A DNA stretch of 64,000 nucleotides from Symbiodinium natans (GCA_905221605.1 CAJNDS010002568.1:1093913-1157912), one strand, 5' to 3'; shown: positions 21,626 through 32,594, counted from the stretch's first letter. The notes: generated from the letters alone by a model not told the origin. Made by a program: numbers and translations.

Positions 21626-21775
21626 TTTGGGAGATCGCTGATACGCCTAAACCCTAAACCCTAAACCCTAACCCCTAAACCCAAACCCCAAACCCTAAAC
21701 CCTAAACCCAAAGCCTTGGGGTTCGGCGTTCAAGCACAAAGAAGCCAAGGCGGTGAAGACGATGTGCGTTAGCAT

Positions 21776-21876
21776 CATATAGGGGCCATCATGATCCGAA
21801 TACGGCTTTGGGCCTTGGGGCTTCTTGTAGGGAATACTCGTAGCAATTATTATTCCGACCCCTATGTTAAGCAGCT
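21776..21876. mobile_element. Family G element
   Basis: ATAGGGGCCATCATGATCCG start, GGGCCTTGGGGCTTCTTG core, TTATTATTCCGACCCCTATG end. Confidence 0.5.
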
Positions 21877-21937
21877 GGGTTTAGGGTTTACGGTTTCGGG
21901 CATTGGTGACGCCTAAGACCATACACCCGAAGGCTAC

Positions 21938-22036
21938 ATCCGCAGTGGGCGTCGAGCGCTCGTAGTGGTGCTTCAAGGCTTTAAAATCCAGTGGAACCTG
22001 CGACAAGGGCTCTGCTAGAGCAAGTGCATTTGGGTT
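21938..22036 (-). CDS. Candidate exon
   Basis: 33 codons between CCCAG|AAC and GAT|GTAGCC: NPNALALAEPLSQVPLDFKA then LKHHYERSTPTAD. Product unknown. Confidence 0.45.
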
Positions 22037-22059
22037 CTGGGTTTAGGGCTGTTTGAGAC

Positions 22060-22110
22060 GATCTCGACATGAACTTCGTAGGCTTCCTTTCGAAGCAGGG
22101 GTGCCGTGCT
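22060..22110 (-). CDS. Candidate exon 23 bases from the next
   Basis: 17 codons between CAAAG|AGC and ATC|GTCTCA: STAPLLRKEAYEVHVEI. Only 23 bases (including CCTAAACCC) separate it from 21938-22036, too short for an ordinary intron, so one of the two boundaries may be wrong. Confidence 0.35.
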
Positions 22111-22454
22111 CTTTGGCTTGGGGCTTAACCCTACACCCCTCGCTGCTGCACCGGTGGACCACGTAGGAAGAACCCACGGAGCCCTTTTCTTAAAAAGTTA
22201 CGGCCTCAGTTGGTAAACGAACCTTGGAACCCCCCCCCACCCCCTCAACTAAGGCTGAGGCTTCAAGGGTTTACGGTTCCGGGGGGGATGCTTAACGCTC
22301 TTGGTCTAGGGTCTAGGGTTTGGGGTTTAGGGTGGGGCCCTACCAAATGAAGAAGGGGGTTGGGGGGGGAGGGGGTAGGGGGTAGGGTTTGGGGTTTGGG
22401 GTTTGGGGTCTGGGGTTTGGGGCTTGGGGTTTAGGGTTTAGGGTTCAGGGCTAG

Positions 22455-22565
22455 ACCCAAAAAGTAACCCAGGAGTGCAAAGGGTGCCCCTCTTGGTCTA
22501 AAGGGGCTTATAAGGGAACCGAAACCTGGAAAACGGGAATAAGGGCCTACTCGGAATCCTACTAA
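22455..22565. mobile_element. Family F element
   Basis: AGTAACCCAGGAGTGCAAAGG start, TCTAAAGGGGCTTATAAGGG core, GGCCTACTCGGAATCCTACT end. Confidence 0.55.
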
Positions 22566-22954
22566 CCCTAAACCCTAAACGGTACAATTTGAACGTTAAT
22601 CCTCATGGCAACCCTAACCCTCAACCCTACTCTGATTGATTTGGGGTCTATACACAATATGAAGAGGTCACACGCGCGTAAAAACCTGGTGCTGACGCGC
22701 GTTTTGCTCCTGTTAGCGCAGTGCTGGAAGCTTGCCAACGGGAATCCAAATTCGGACAGGTCGCTTTTGTTGCCCTGACCCCACGCACCCACCCCCCCAC
22801 AAAATATAATATATTTTTTATAGAATATTAATAACAATACAAAAAACCTTCACTCTAGGAGTCTTGTCTTGAGTAAGTCGGAAACTCCCAGGTTTTCTAC
22901 GCCTAGCTAACTGATGTAAGGCATGCCTGTGACTACCGAACCCTGCAAATTAGT

Positions 22955-23072
22955 AGGTTTTACCCAATTTAGGGTATGACCCTCCCCCAAGTAGTAATAA
23001 TAATAGTAGTAGTAGTCGTAGTAGTAGTAGTAGTTTTACCCAATTTAGGGTATGACCCTCCCCCAAGTACTA
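22955..23072 (+). repeat. Direct repeat around a TAG microsatellite
   Basis: TTTTACCCAATTTAGGGTATG plus ACCCTCCCCCAAGTA occurs twice, separated by a TAG/TAA trinucleotide run. Confidence 0.8.
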
Positions 23073-23194
23073 GGCAAATGGAGCCCAGGTAGGGTTTAAG
23101 GTTTAGGGTTGTCCTTGCCCCCTACAGTAAACCGTAACCCTTATCCCTACCCACTAAACCTCTTAACCCTAAACCCCAAACCTCAACCCTGAAC

Positions 23195-23283
23195 CCCCAC
23201 AGCTCTCGGCCTTGGCATCCACACGCAGGACGTTAATGGCCCCATCCACATCTGGAAGTCCGTCCACCCCTGGGAAGAACTTG
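23195..23283 (-). CDS. Candidate exon
   Basis: FFPGVDGLPDVDGAINVLRV then DAKAESC, open on the minus strand between TTTAGGG-type tracts. Product unknown. Confidence 0.4.
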
Positions 23284-23947
23284 AGGGTTTAAGTTTAGGG
23301 GTTTAGGGGTTTAGGGTTTAGGGTTTAGGGTTTAGGATTTAGGGTTTAGGGTTTAGGGTTTAGGGTTCAGGGCTTGGGTTAGGCCTGAGGGTTGACGGTT
23401 AGGGCTTAGGCTTGAGGGGGTGTCAAAGGCCTTAGGATGTTTTAGCTGACCTAATCCAAGCCTAACCGTGTGAGGGTTCAGAGCTTAAGGTTAGGGCTCA
23501 GGGTTTCGGGCTTGGGGTTTGGGGTTTCGGGTTCAAGAACGGAACCCCAATGTCTCAGGAACTGTTGCCTCAGACCCAAACTGCGACACCCCCCCCCCCC
23601 CCCCCCCGCCGTGAAAACCTGCCGCCAGCGCATCGCAGTGGGACATGTGACTGCCATGTTTCCTCGGAGTTAGTGATTTATTGAGCAATTGCGTGTCGGG
23701 TTAGTTCGTGGCACGCTACGGCATGCTGCTGTCCTGCATGAGGTTGGCTCTTTGGCTGTATCTGCGCACAAGCAGACGGAGCGAGACGCCGCTTCCCAGC
23801 ACGCAGTTGAAATCAACAAGTTGACAGAATGTCCACCAGACGAAGTCCGAGTCGCCCCTCTTCAAAACGTGGCACCGGGGTTAGTGCTGAGGGCCTGACG
23901 TATTCCATGGTTTAGGGTTGAGAGTTTAGGGTTTAGGGTTGTTGCAG

Positions 23948-24151
23948 CGAAGGCGCGTTCCAGAAGGGCATTGGCTGGGAGCATGTCTGACAAACCCGAA
24001 CCAGAAACGGGAACCGCTGGCCGGAGATAGCCAAGAGGCGCTTGAAGCCTCGACAGCCACAACAACGCGTGAAATCCTCCAAGAGGCCCTGCAACAATCA
24101 GAATCATATGCACAGTCAAAACTCCACTCCAGAGGCGAACCAATGCAGTGA
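23948..24151 (+). CDS. Candidate terminal exon, 67 codons plus stop
   Basis: Acceptor GTTGTTGCAG|CGA, then a long open frame containing TNPNQKREPLAGDSQEALEA and TREILQEALQQSESYAQSKL, ending in TGA. A further open plus-strand stretch at 23690-23898 (VSAHKQTERDAASQHAVEIN) may precede it. Product unknown. Confidence 0.45.
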   Translation, partial: RRRVPEGHWLGACLTNPNQKREPLAGDSQEALEASTATTTREILQEALQQSESYAQSKLHSRGEPMQ

Positions 24152-24559
24152 AGGGCAAAGTAGAGCGATTTATTCTATCCATAGCTTGAGTGAAAGAAGC
24201 CCCCACTTGTCGGCGAGGCCCCAACAAAAACTTGAATCCCAAATCAACCCTACACCCTACACGCTACACCCTACACCCTAAACCGCCTAAACCGCCTAAA
24301 CCGCCTAAACCGCCTAAACCGCCTAAACCGCCTAAACCCAAAACCCCCTAACCCCCTAACCCCCAATCCCCTACGTTTAGGGCCCTAAGCGCCCAAATCC
24401 CACAAATCAACAACCCCTGAATCCTACAAAAGGCCTAAGCAGCCCTAAAGTCATTTAGGGTTTAAACTCTAAACCCTAAACCCCAACCCTAAACCCTAAT
24501 TCCTAAAGCCTAAACTACACCCCCCAAACCCCAACCCCGCTCTACCCACTAAACCATAT

Positions 24560-24662
24560 TCCCCCCCCCCCCCCCCCCCCCGCCCCCCACCCCCCCCCCC
24601 CCCCCCGCCCCCCACCCTCCCCCCCCCCCCCCGCCCCCCACCCCCCCCCCCCCCCCCCCGCC
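24560..24662 (+). repeat. Poly-C tract of about 100 bp with CCCCGCCCCCCA interruptions
   Basis: Near-continuous cytosine with a repeating GCCCCCCACCC interruption about every 30 bases. Confidence 0.9.
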
Positions 24663-25805
24663 CCTAAACCCTAATCCTATACTCTTAACCCCCCGCTCTC
24701 GTGTCACACGCACCCACCAGACCTGTCAGAGCTCTCACCGCAAATTCTTTGTATCCCCATCCTCAACCCTAACTGGAAACTCTAATGCATCCCCCCCCCC
24801 CCCCCCCACCCCTCGTCAACATATTGGGGGGTGTAGGGTTTGGGGCTAGGGTTTAGGGTTAAGGCTGAAGAAGAAATTTCTGAACAGTCAAACCTGCGCA
24901 TGAAACAACTTGGACCTTAACTCTCAAGCACATATCCTCAATCCTGAACAACCCTAAACCCTAAACCCTCAAGCCTCCCAACCATCCAACCAATGCTCGT
25001 TGACTTTCGGCCAGCCACGTGCCAAGCTGACCCTGAAATAAAACCCTCAGGGTTTCCGGTTCAGGGTTTAGGGGGAACGATTCCCAATTCCTAAGTACGA
25101 TCCTCGAGGGTCCCCCCAATGAGGAAACGATGCCAAGGGCCTAGCTTAAGCCCTACAAACCTCTAAGCCCTAAACCCTAAACCCTAAACCCTAAACCCTA
25201 AACCTTCAACAGCCCTAAAGAAACCTAAACAACCAAAAGCCCTAAGCTTTAAACAGCCCTGGGAACCCTAGACTCTAAAAACCTCTACCAGCCAAAGCCT
25301 ATAACTTCCAAGAACCCCTAAACCCTAAACCCTAAACCCTAAACCCTAAACCCTAAACCCTAAACCCTAAACCCTAAACCCTAAACCCCCCCAAACCCCA
25401 AACCCCAAACCCCAAACAAAACCCAAACCTTAAACCCAAAACCCCAAACCCCAAACCCTAAACCCTAAACCCCTCCCTAAGACCCAGGCTTAGCTCCATG
25501 GACTTCAGCGCCACCACGCGGTGGAGCACGCCGACCGTCGCCGGCCTTCATAAGCCGGCTGAGGGGTTTAGGGTTTAGGGTTTAGGGTTTAGGGTTTAGG
25601 GTTTAGGGTTTAGGGTTTAGGGCCAAACATCCCCATCAAAGGGGTTTAGGGTGTAGGGTTTAGGGTTTAGGGTTAGGGTTTCGAGAGGATTGTGGGATTT
25701 GGGCTGGGGGATCTTTTAGGGAACCCTAAACCCTAAACCCTAAACTCCCTAAGCCCCTAAACCCTAAACTCTAAACCCCCCCCCCCCCCACCCTAAACCC
25801 CCCAT

Positions 25806-25870
25806 CCTCAGAGTTTGACATCCTCAAAATCTCTATAACCGTACCCAGCGCTTCCATCCTGTCTTTTTTC
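25806..25870 (-). CDS. Candidate exon
   Basis: Acceptor TTGTTAG|G then KKDRMEALGTVIEILRMSNS. Confidence 0.4.
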
Positions 25871-26147
25871 CTAACAAGCAGCCAAGTCTGGGGTTCGGTA
25901 CACAGCCGTTTAGGGTTTAGGGTTTAGGGTTTAGGGTTTAACAAGCCACACCGGGATCGGCTTGTTCCCGACCACCACAGGCAACCTTGTCCTCGACCCT
26001 GACACCCTACACCCTACACCCTACACCCTACACCCTACACCCTACACCCACCCTACACCCTAAACCCAAAACCCTAAACCCTAAACCCTAAACCGGTTCC
26101 AAAGCGGAATCCCTCCGTCTCTCGTGCGCACCTAGAAGAGATGGCAC

Positions 26148-26278
26148 ATCCCGGGAGCCCCCCTTCAGCCATTCGGGTCCGCAGACGGTCCGGTTGCAGG
26201 CGGAATCCAAGGCAGCCGAGGAGTCTGGCGTGTGGTTCGCCGTCATAGCCTCCAGGATCGCGTACACCCGCAAGAACC
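26148..26278 (-). CDS. Candidate exon, 43 codons
   Basis: Acceptor GGCTCAG|GG and donor GAT|GTGCC around FLRVYAILEAMTANHTPDSS then AALDSACNRTVCGPEWLKGG. A second minus-strand frame is also open here, so the frame is not certain. Product unknown. Confidence 0.45.
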
Positions 26279-26590
26279 CTGAGCCGCAAAGAGCCTAAAC
26301 AAACCTAAACAACCTTAAACCCTAAACCCACTGTTGCGAAACAAGGCTGTCTCTATGCAAAGCTCTGCTGTCACAGGGTCCCCCAACTTCCAACGCCCCC
26401 CCCCCCCCCCCAAAGCCTAAAGCCTAAACCTAATATTCTCACATTCTTGGGAGGCGCCCTTGAAACCCTTGAAACCCTTGAAACCCTTGAAACCCTAACC
26501 CCCCTTGAATGTCTGGGAAGAACCCTAAATGAACCCTAAACCCTAAACCCTAAACCCTAAAGCCTAAACCCTAAGCCCTAAACCCTAAAC

Positions 26591-26666
26591 CTGCTGAGCT
26601 TCCGACATCAGCTGGGTGGCCTCAATGGCCGAAGCGATATGCTTTGCAGGATGCCGGAGGGCTTTG
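26591..26666 (-). CDS. Candidate exon ending at a GTTTAGGG donor
   Basis: 25 codons after CTAAG|C: KALRHPAKHIASAIEATQLM then SEAQQ. The donor is CAG|GTTTAGGG, the first unit of the adjoining telomere-like tract. Confidence 0.45.
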
Positions 26667-27284
26667 CTTAGCGTTTAGGGTTTAGGATTTAGGGTTTGGG
26701 GTTTAGGGTTTAGGGTTTGGGGTTTAGGGTTTGGGGTTTAGGGTTTGGGGTTTAGGGTTTGGGGTTTAGGGTTTAGGTTTTGGGGTTTAGGGTTCGGGGG
26801 TTTAGGGTTTAGTCTTTGGGGTTTAGGGTGCTTATGACCTGCTTTCTTTAGGGTTTATAGGTTGGGGTTGGTCAGAACCTACTTAGGAACTGCACTTCTG
26901 GCCCAACAAAAACCTAGATCACTGTACCTTGGAGCCCGGCACCGTAAACCCTAAACCCTAAAACCATAAGGCCAAAACCATAGGCTCTAAACCCCATAAC
27001 CCTGAGCCCTAAACCCTAAGCCCAAAACCATAAGCTCTAAACCCCTGATCCTGAATATTAGGTAGGTTCTATGTACTCCTGGCAAGATCCGGGGTCTTAG
27101 GAGCAGCGGCACTTCAGTGCTCATGTAGAGATACTTGGAAGCCCAAATAACCACATTCTACTTGGGGTTTAGGTTGTAGGGTTTAGGGCAACCCCTAACC
27201 CCCTCTACTCCGAAAACACCCTCAATACCCCTAAGCCCCCTAGACCCAAAACCCTGTGCCAACCCAGAACCCTAAACCCTAAAA

Positions 27285-27595
27285 CTCTAAAACCCTGAAA
27301 CCCTAAAACCGTAAAACCGTAAAACCCTAACACCCTAACACCCTAACACCCTAACACCCTAACACCCTAAAACCCTAAAACCCTAAAACCCTAAAACCCT
27401 AAAACCCTAAAACCCTAAAACCCTAAAACCCTAAAACCCTAAAAACCCTCAAACCCTAAAGCCCTAAAGCCCTAAAACAAACCCTAAAACCCTAAAACCC
27501 CAAAACCCTAAAACCCTAAAACCCTAAAACCCTAAAACCCTCAAACCCTAAAATCCTAAAACCCTAAAGCCACAAAACCCTAAAACCCTAAAACC
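27285..27595 (+). repeat. CCCTAAAA / CCCTAACA octamer array
   Basis: About 35 units of 8-bp variants, homogenised in blocks (AACACCCT, then AAAACCCT). Confidence 0.9.
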
Positions 27596-27604
27596 CACCC
27601 AGCA

Positions 27605-27716
27605 CCCGAAACCCCTGTGGCACTTAGCGTGCGGCTGCGCGCCGCACGCGCTGCGAGCTTTGGCAGCTGGCGCTGCTTTTCTTGGCGGACCTTGGCTCGC
27701 AGTGGCTCAAGGTTTG
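27605..27716 (-). CDS. Candidate exon, basic
   Basis: LEPLRAKVRQEKQRQLPKLA then ARAARSRTLSAT, open on the minus strand. The DNA also contains a GC-rich palindrome (GCGGCTGCGCGCCGC) that may explain part of the bias. Confidence 0.3.
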
Positions 27717-28178
27717 GGGTTTTAAGGGGTTAAGGGGGTTTAGGGCTTTAGGATTTAGGGTTAAGGGCTTGGGGTTTAGGGCTTAGGGCAAACTTTGGGG
27801 TTTAGGGGCTTAGGGTTTAGGGCACATTTTTGGGGTTTCGGAGTTTAGGCTTTTGAAGCTGCAGGGGAGGAACTTAGGATCCAGGTTGCATAGGGGCTTC
27901 TGGTTTCGGGTTTCGGGCAGTGCGGGATTTGGATTTTTGGTTGCTCAGGAGCATATTGAGGTCGACATATGAATTGCAGGGGCTTAAGATTGAGAGTGAC
28001 AAGGGCACTCGAACCCTAAACCCTAAACCCTAAACCCCTTTAAATGATTGACGCGCGCCAAGGTTTTACAGGAGCCCTACACAGGGTTTAGGGGTTTGGG
28101 GCTTAGGAGGTTAGGGGTTTTAGCGTTTAGGGGATTAGGAGATTAGGGCTAGGGGTTTTAGGGGTTTAGGATTAAGAG

Positions 28179-28280
28179 TGTCGGGACTTCGCGGACTCGA
28201 AGAATGAGTTCCTTTTCCCTACTGTGGTTTCAAAGAATAGTCGTGATTTAGAGGGTGTTGGCAGTTCGCTTATGCACTGA
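28179..28280 (+). CDS. Candidate terminal exon
   Basis: After TAAGAG|: CRDFADSKNEFLFPTVVSKN then SRDLEGVGSSLMH and TGA at 28278-28280. An internal GT after GAG G is an alternative end. Confidence 0.35.
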   Translation, partial: CRDFADSKNEFLFPTVVSKNSRDLEGVGSSLMH

Positions 28281-28931
28281 GTCAGGGGTTTAAGGGTTTA
28301 GAGTCTTGCGGTCTTATATCCTTCTCCTGGTATTTACGGATAAACCCTAAACCCCTTCCCTAAAGAAAAAGCTGGGACCCTAATTTCAGAAGTGAGCGGG
28401 CAGCTTGGGGCCTGGGTACAGAGGTTTCCCACTGTACCAGGAAAATCCATTTATCAGGGTTTAGGGCTTAGGGCTTAGGGTTTAGGGTTATCTTTCATCT
28501 AGCTATAAGCCAGGTTGATATACGTAGAGGACTTATATGTCTCGACAGGGTTTCTTTAGGGTTTATCTGTCATCCAGTGATAAAGCCAGGTTGATATACG
28601 TAGAGGACTTATACAATACTCCCCTTAGAACCTTAATAACAAATAAATTTATTGATATCCTCTCGGGTTTTAAATAAAAAACTAAACTAATTTTCAAGGG
28701 GGATATAGTATATTCGTCCCAGAGAGGCCACCTTCTTCCATGATGATGGTCAATGCGAGGCAGGCACTCACACACTAAAACCACCGGCCATAGGCCCGTC
28801 GTTAGGAAGGCTTTAACCCTCGACCCTAAACCCTCACCCTAAACCCTCAGCCCTAAACTCTAAACCCTAAACCCTGAATCCTAAACCCTCAACCCTAAAC
28901 CCCCTTGAACCCTTTTTCTTAAGGACCCTAG

Positions 28932-28997
28932 AAACGTCTGAGAGACCGGGCTCAATGGAAGATCGAAATGCATGGATGGAGTTCCTGGGCTGCGGCT
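28932..28997 (+). CDS. Candidate exon
   Basis: Acceptor GACCCTAG|AA then TSERPGSMEDRNAWMEFLGC, running into a TTAGGGC tract. Confidence 0.35.
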
Positions 28998-29037
28998 TAG
29001 GGCTTAGGGCTTAGGGCTTAGGGCTTAGGGCTTAGGG

Positions 29038-29290
29038 CTTAGGGGTTTAGGGGTTTAGGGGTTTAGGGGTTTAGGGGTTTAGGGGTTTAGGGGTTTAGGG
29101 GTTTAGGGGTTTAGGGGTTTAGGGGTTTAGGGGTTTAGGGGTTTAGGGGGTTAGGGGGTTAGGGGTTTAGGGGTTTAGGGGTTTAGGGGTTTAGGGGTTT
29201 AGGGGTTTAGGGGTTTAGGGGTTTAGGGGTTTAGGGGTTTAGGGGTTTAGGGGTTTAGGGTTTTAGGGGTTTAGGGGTTTAGGGGTTTTC
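29038..29290 (+). repeat. TTTAGGGG octamer array, about 30 units
   Basis: Follows a short TTAGGGC block. A second TTTAGGGG block lies at 50022-50118. Confidence 0.9.
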
Positions 29291-29329
29291 CTATACTTAG
29301 CAACTCCAAACCCGCCCCTGTTCGTAGTC

Positions 29330-29405
29330 GACTACTATAGAACCCCTTATAGGATTTTTCGGCGTCCTGCAAACGAGTAGGTTTTGGGCTCTTAAGGTAA
29401 GCTTG
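29330..29405. mobile_element. Family H element
   Basis: ATAGAACCCCTTATAGGATTT followed by ACGAGTAGGTTTTGGGC. Related copies occur at about 14775-14850 and 30783-30842 (CCCCTTATAGGATTCTTGGG). Confidence 0.4.
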
Positions 29406-29811
29406 AGGGGATTGAAAGTGCGGGTTAAAATTAGATTGTACAAGCTAACGAACCTCCAAGCACAAAGCAACTCCTAAACCCCAAACCCTAAACTCTAAAC
29501 CCCAAACCCTAAACCCTATGCACGAGCAGTGAGCAGCTCTAGTAGAAAAGGACGGGCTGCCCCAACCCCAACGTATGGAGCTCACGACTCTCATACGATC
29601 CGTGGTATGAGGGGAAACCCTCAACCCGAAACCCTATACCCTAACCTTAAACCCTAAACCCAGGTAACCAGAAACATCCTTATTATCCACTAGGATGACC
29701 CTTAAAGCCCCTCTAAGAATATTCCTACATATGAAGCTCTTAAACCCAATAAGGCAAGACAAAATGTCCCAAGGGCCTGCCTAGTCCATCCGCCCCCCCC
29801 AGCCTCAGCCC

Positions 29812-29968
29812 TACTTGGAGGTTCATGGTGCTTATTAACCAGTTATAACTGTACTTATAACCCACGTCTAAGCCCCTTAAGTGCCCTAATATGGCTATAA
29901 GTACAGCTATAAGTACAGTTGTAAGTACAGTTAAAATTGGGTAATAAGTACCAAGAACCTCCATGTAA
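29812..29968. mobile_element. Family C element
   Basis: TTGGAGGTTCATGGTGCTTA / AATAAGTACCAAGAACCTCC termini. It sits immediately upstream of the plus-strand candidate exon at 29981. Confidence 0.6.
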
Positions 29969-29980
29969 GTGAAGACAAAG

Positions 29981-30041
29981 TTCCGCGCGCGCCGCCGTGC
30001 GGATGACTTTGTCTTCGGTGGATCGAAAGCCGCAATCCTGG
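29981..30041 (+). CDS. Candidate exon after a family C element
   Basis: Acceptor GACAAAG|TTC and donor CTGG|GTAAAC around FRARRRADDFVFGGSKAAIL. The family C element ends 12 bases upstream. Confidence 0.45.
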
Positions 30042-30059
30042 GTAAACTTACCAGTGGCA

Positions 30060-30135
30060 TGGGAATAGGGTTTAGGGTTTAGGGTTTAGGGTTTAGGGTT
30101 TAGGGTTTAGGGTTTAGGGTTTAGGGTTTAGGGTT
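30060..30135 (+). repeat. TTTAGGG array
   Basis: About 10 units, starting about 20 bases after the GTAAAC donor of the candidate exon 29981-30041. Confidence 0.9.
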
Positions 30136-30590
30136 TTGGGTTTAGGGCTACTACCCCCCTCTGTACTACCCCCCCCCCCTAGGTTCCCCCCCATAATTAA
30201 GGCCATTTAAGGATAGTTAAGCCGAATTCAGGTCCTTTGAGGGGAGCATGGAAACCCATGACATTGGCAGTCCTACACAAAGTTCGCGCCACCCTTTCGG
30301 GTGGGTTGAGGTTCAGGGCATGCAGGTACAGAATACGCTTGCATTCATGACCGTCACTATCTAGTTCATGGTTGGGATAGTATGAAAAAGTTAAAGTGAT
30401 GTTCCTTATTGGGTTTAAGTACCCTTAAACATGTAAAATGCTACCCAACTATGACGAAGCTATGTGTCAAGGGCCCCTCATTTTGACCAAGCCTCTCATA
30501 GCAGCCGAGTCTGCTGGCTTTGGGGTTTTTGAGTAGGTTGAGAGATGACAGTTTGGGGCTCAATGCGCTTAAAGGCTTAACCACTAAACC
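30130..30590. other. Spacer, nothing recognised
   Basis: Contains short C-runs and unique sequence; I see no gene, element or family signal in it. Confidence 0.4.
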
Positions 30591-31078
30591 CTAAACCCTA
30601 AACCCTAAACCCTAAACCCTAAACCCTAAACCCTAAACCCTAAACCCTAAACCCTAAACCCTAAGGGCTTGAGGGCTAAGGGTCTAAGGATGCGACTGGG
30701 GCAGGAAAACTGGGCCCTAAACCCTGAACCCTAGATCTTAAGCCTGCCTTAAGAACCCCAAACCCTACTTCTTTTTGTAGGCTCATACTATGAAGCCCCT
30801 TATAGGATTCTTGGGTAACGCTACAAAGAAGTAGGTTTGGGGGTTTAGGTTTAGGGTTTAGGGTTTAGGGTTTAGGGTTGAGGGTTTAGGGTTTACCGCT
30901 TTTCATGATTCGTCGACATCTCTGTCGGCTTGACGGCACAGTCTGACTGAGAAGGGTTTAGGGTTTAGGGTTCAGGGTTTAGGGTTTAGGGTTTAGGGAT
31001 TAGGGTTTAGGGTTTCGGCTGAAAGCAATGGAGCATGCTGCGTCTGCATTGCGCGTCTGCTCGACTTCAAAATGCTAC

Positions 31079-31369
31079 TTCCCCATGACGGCCGCTGCTG
31101 CCGGGCCTTCGTCTTCAGATCCCGTCGCGAGCAGATCCGCCAAACCCTAAACCCTAAACCCTAAACCCTAAACCCTAAACCCTAAACCCTAAACCCTAAA
31201 CCCTAAACCCTAAACCCTAAACCCTAAACCCTAACATGTCCGCGAAGACCTCGTTCGCCTCCTTCACCACTTTGGCCAGCTCTGCGGACTACAAGGAGCT
31301 GCCGCTGGTAGTGATGACTTGCAAACTGGCCCGATCCGCCACGTTTGCGAGGAAGGGATTTTCGGGAAC
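31079..31369 (-). CDS. Two coding-like segments separated by a TTTAGGG array, with an in-frame TAG
   Basis: Segment 31369-31229 reads ENPFLANVADRASLQVITTS, GSSL, TAG, then SAELAKVVKEANEVFADML; all of it is one frame except the TAG at 31291-31289. Segment 31146-31079 reads GLADLLATGSEDEGPAAAAV then MGK before GT. Between them are about 12 perfect TTTAGGG units in sense orientation; the final TTTAG could act as acceptor, though I could not fix a donor that keeps frame. The stop suggests a pseudogene, a small intron around it, or an error. Confidence 0.4.
31142..31232 (+). repeat. CCCTAAA array between two coding-like segments
   Basis: About 12 perfect units lying directly between open segments on the minus strand. 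Confidence 0.9.
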
Positions 31370-31873
31370 CCTAAACCCTAAACCCTAAACCCTAAACCCT
31401 AAACCCCAAACCCCAAACCCTAAACCCTAAACCCTAAACCCTAAACTCTAAACCCTGCAAACAAGGGTTGGGTTCTTACGCCTAAACCCTAACACTTTAT
31501 GACTCGGCTAAAGCTCTGGAAGAGAAGTTCTAGGCCTGGTGGGTGGCCAGTGGTGGTGGGGTTTAGGGTTTAGGGTTTAAGGTTTAGGGTTTAGGGTTTA
31601 GGGTCTAGGGTTTAGGGTTTAGGGTTTGGGGTTTGGGGTTGTTGGGGTTGTTGGGGTTATTGGGGTTGAGCTAAAGGGTGTGTAGGGTTAAGGGGTTGGG
31701 GTGCTGGGGGCTTAGGGTTTAGGGCATTGGGCTTGGGATTTGGTGAGTACGTCTTACTTGTTCCCAAACACTTACAACTTAAAGCCCTAAACCCTAAACC
31801 CGAAACCCTAAACTCTAAACCCCTAACCCTAAACCCTAAACCACAAGCCCCAAACCCTAGACCCCAAATCCAG

Positions 31874-32245
31874 CAAGCTGTTGTTTCTTCCCTTGGCAGC
31901 CGGTCCGAGCGCTTTCAGAAGTCCGGGCCGAAGACGCTTGGAGGTTCAGGGTACTTAGTAGCCCATTAAAGTGTAGTTAAAGTGTAGTTATAGGGTTCAG
32001 GGTTTAGGGTTTAGTGTTTAGGGGAACCCATTGTAAGTGTAGTTATACCCCCACATATAAGCCCCTTAAGTACCTTCATGGGGTTACAATTGGGTTATAT
32101 AAGTACAGTTACAAGTATCATGAACCAATTGGGCGATAATTACAGTTACAATTGGGTTCCTAAGTGCCATGAACCTCCAAGCAAGCTCATGGAAACCGGG
32201 GGCCGTGGTGCTTTTAGGGGCATCCTCGACGCCAAGCCCGATTGA
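31874..32245 (+). CDS. 3' end of an unidentified gene, two exons split by an inverted-repeat element
   Basis: Exons 31874-31935 and 32182-32245. Exon 1 (acceptor CCAG|CAA) reads QAVVSSLGSRSERFQKSGPK and ends in phase 2. Exon 2 reads KLMETGGRGAFRGILDAKPD and ends at TGA 32243-32245. Splicing out 31936-32181 as a GC-AG intron gives SGPK-T-KLMETGG in frame. The intron is a complete family C element whose inverted termini (GCTTGGAGGTTC / GAACCTCCAAGC) coincide with the splice sites. I do not recognise the protein; upstream exons were not identified. Confidence 0.55.
31936..32181 (+). mobile_element. Family C element acting as a GC-AG intron
   Basis: A 246-bp element with termini GCTTGGAGGTTC / GAACCTCCAAGC and internal inverted segments (GTGTAGTTATA, ACAATTGGGTTA). 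A short TTTAGGG-like piece at about 31984-32023 lies inside it. It separates two in-frame coding segments exactly at its ends. Confidence 0.6.
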
Positions 32246-32594
32246 GGGTTCAGGGTTTAGGGCCGCGAAGAAGCCCTACATCCGAATCCCTAAACCTCTG
32301 AACTCAAAGAAGCTGAACTCTGAAAGCAACACTCAAAGGTGGGTTCAGGGTTTCGCATTAGGGTTTCGGGCTTCGACCCCTACACCCTAACCCCTAAACC
32401 CTAAACCCTAACGCCCAAACCCTAAACCTAAACCCTACACCCTACACCCTACACCCTACACCCTAAACCCTAAACCCTAAACCCTAAACCCTAAACCCTA
32501 GACCCTAAACCCTAAACCCTAAACCAAAACCCTAAACCCTTAAGATTTAGGGTTTAAGGGTTAAAGTTCAAAGGGCTCTTTGAGGCCCCTGGCA

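Noticed and set aside
22659-22778. 39-codon ATG open frame with a hydrophobic LLLLA core
   Set aside because: Short, no family match, and it overlaps no splice or promoter signal; chance is likely.
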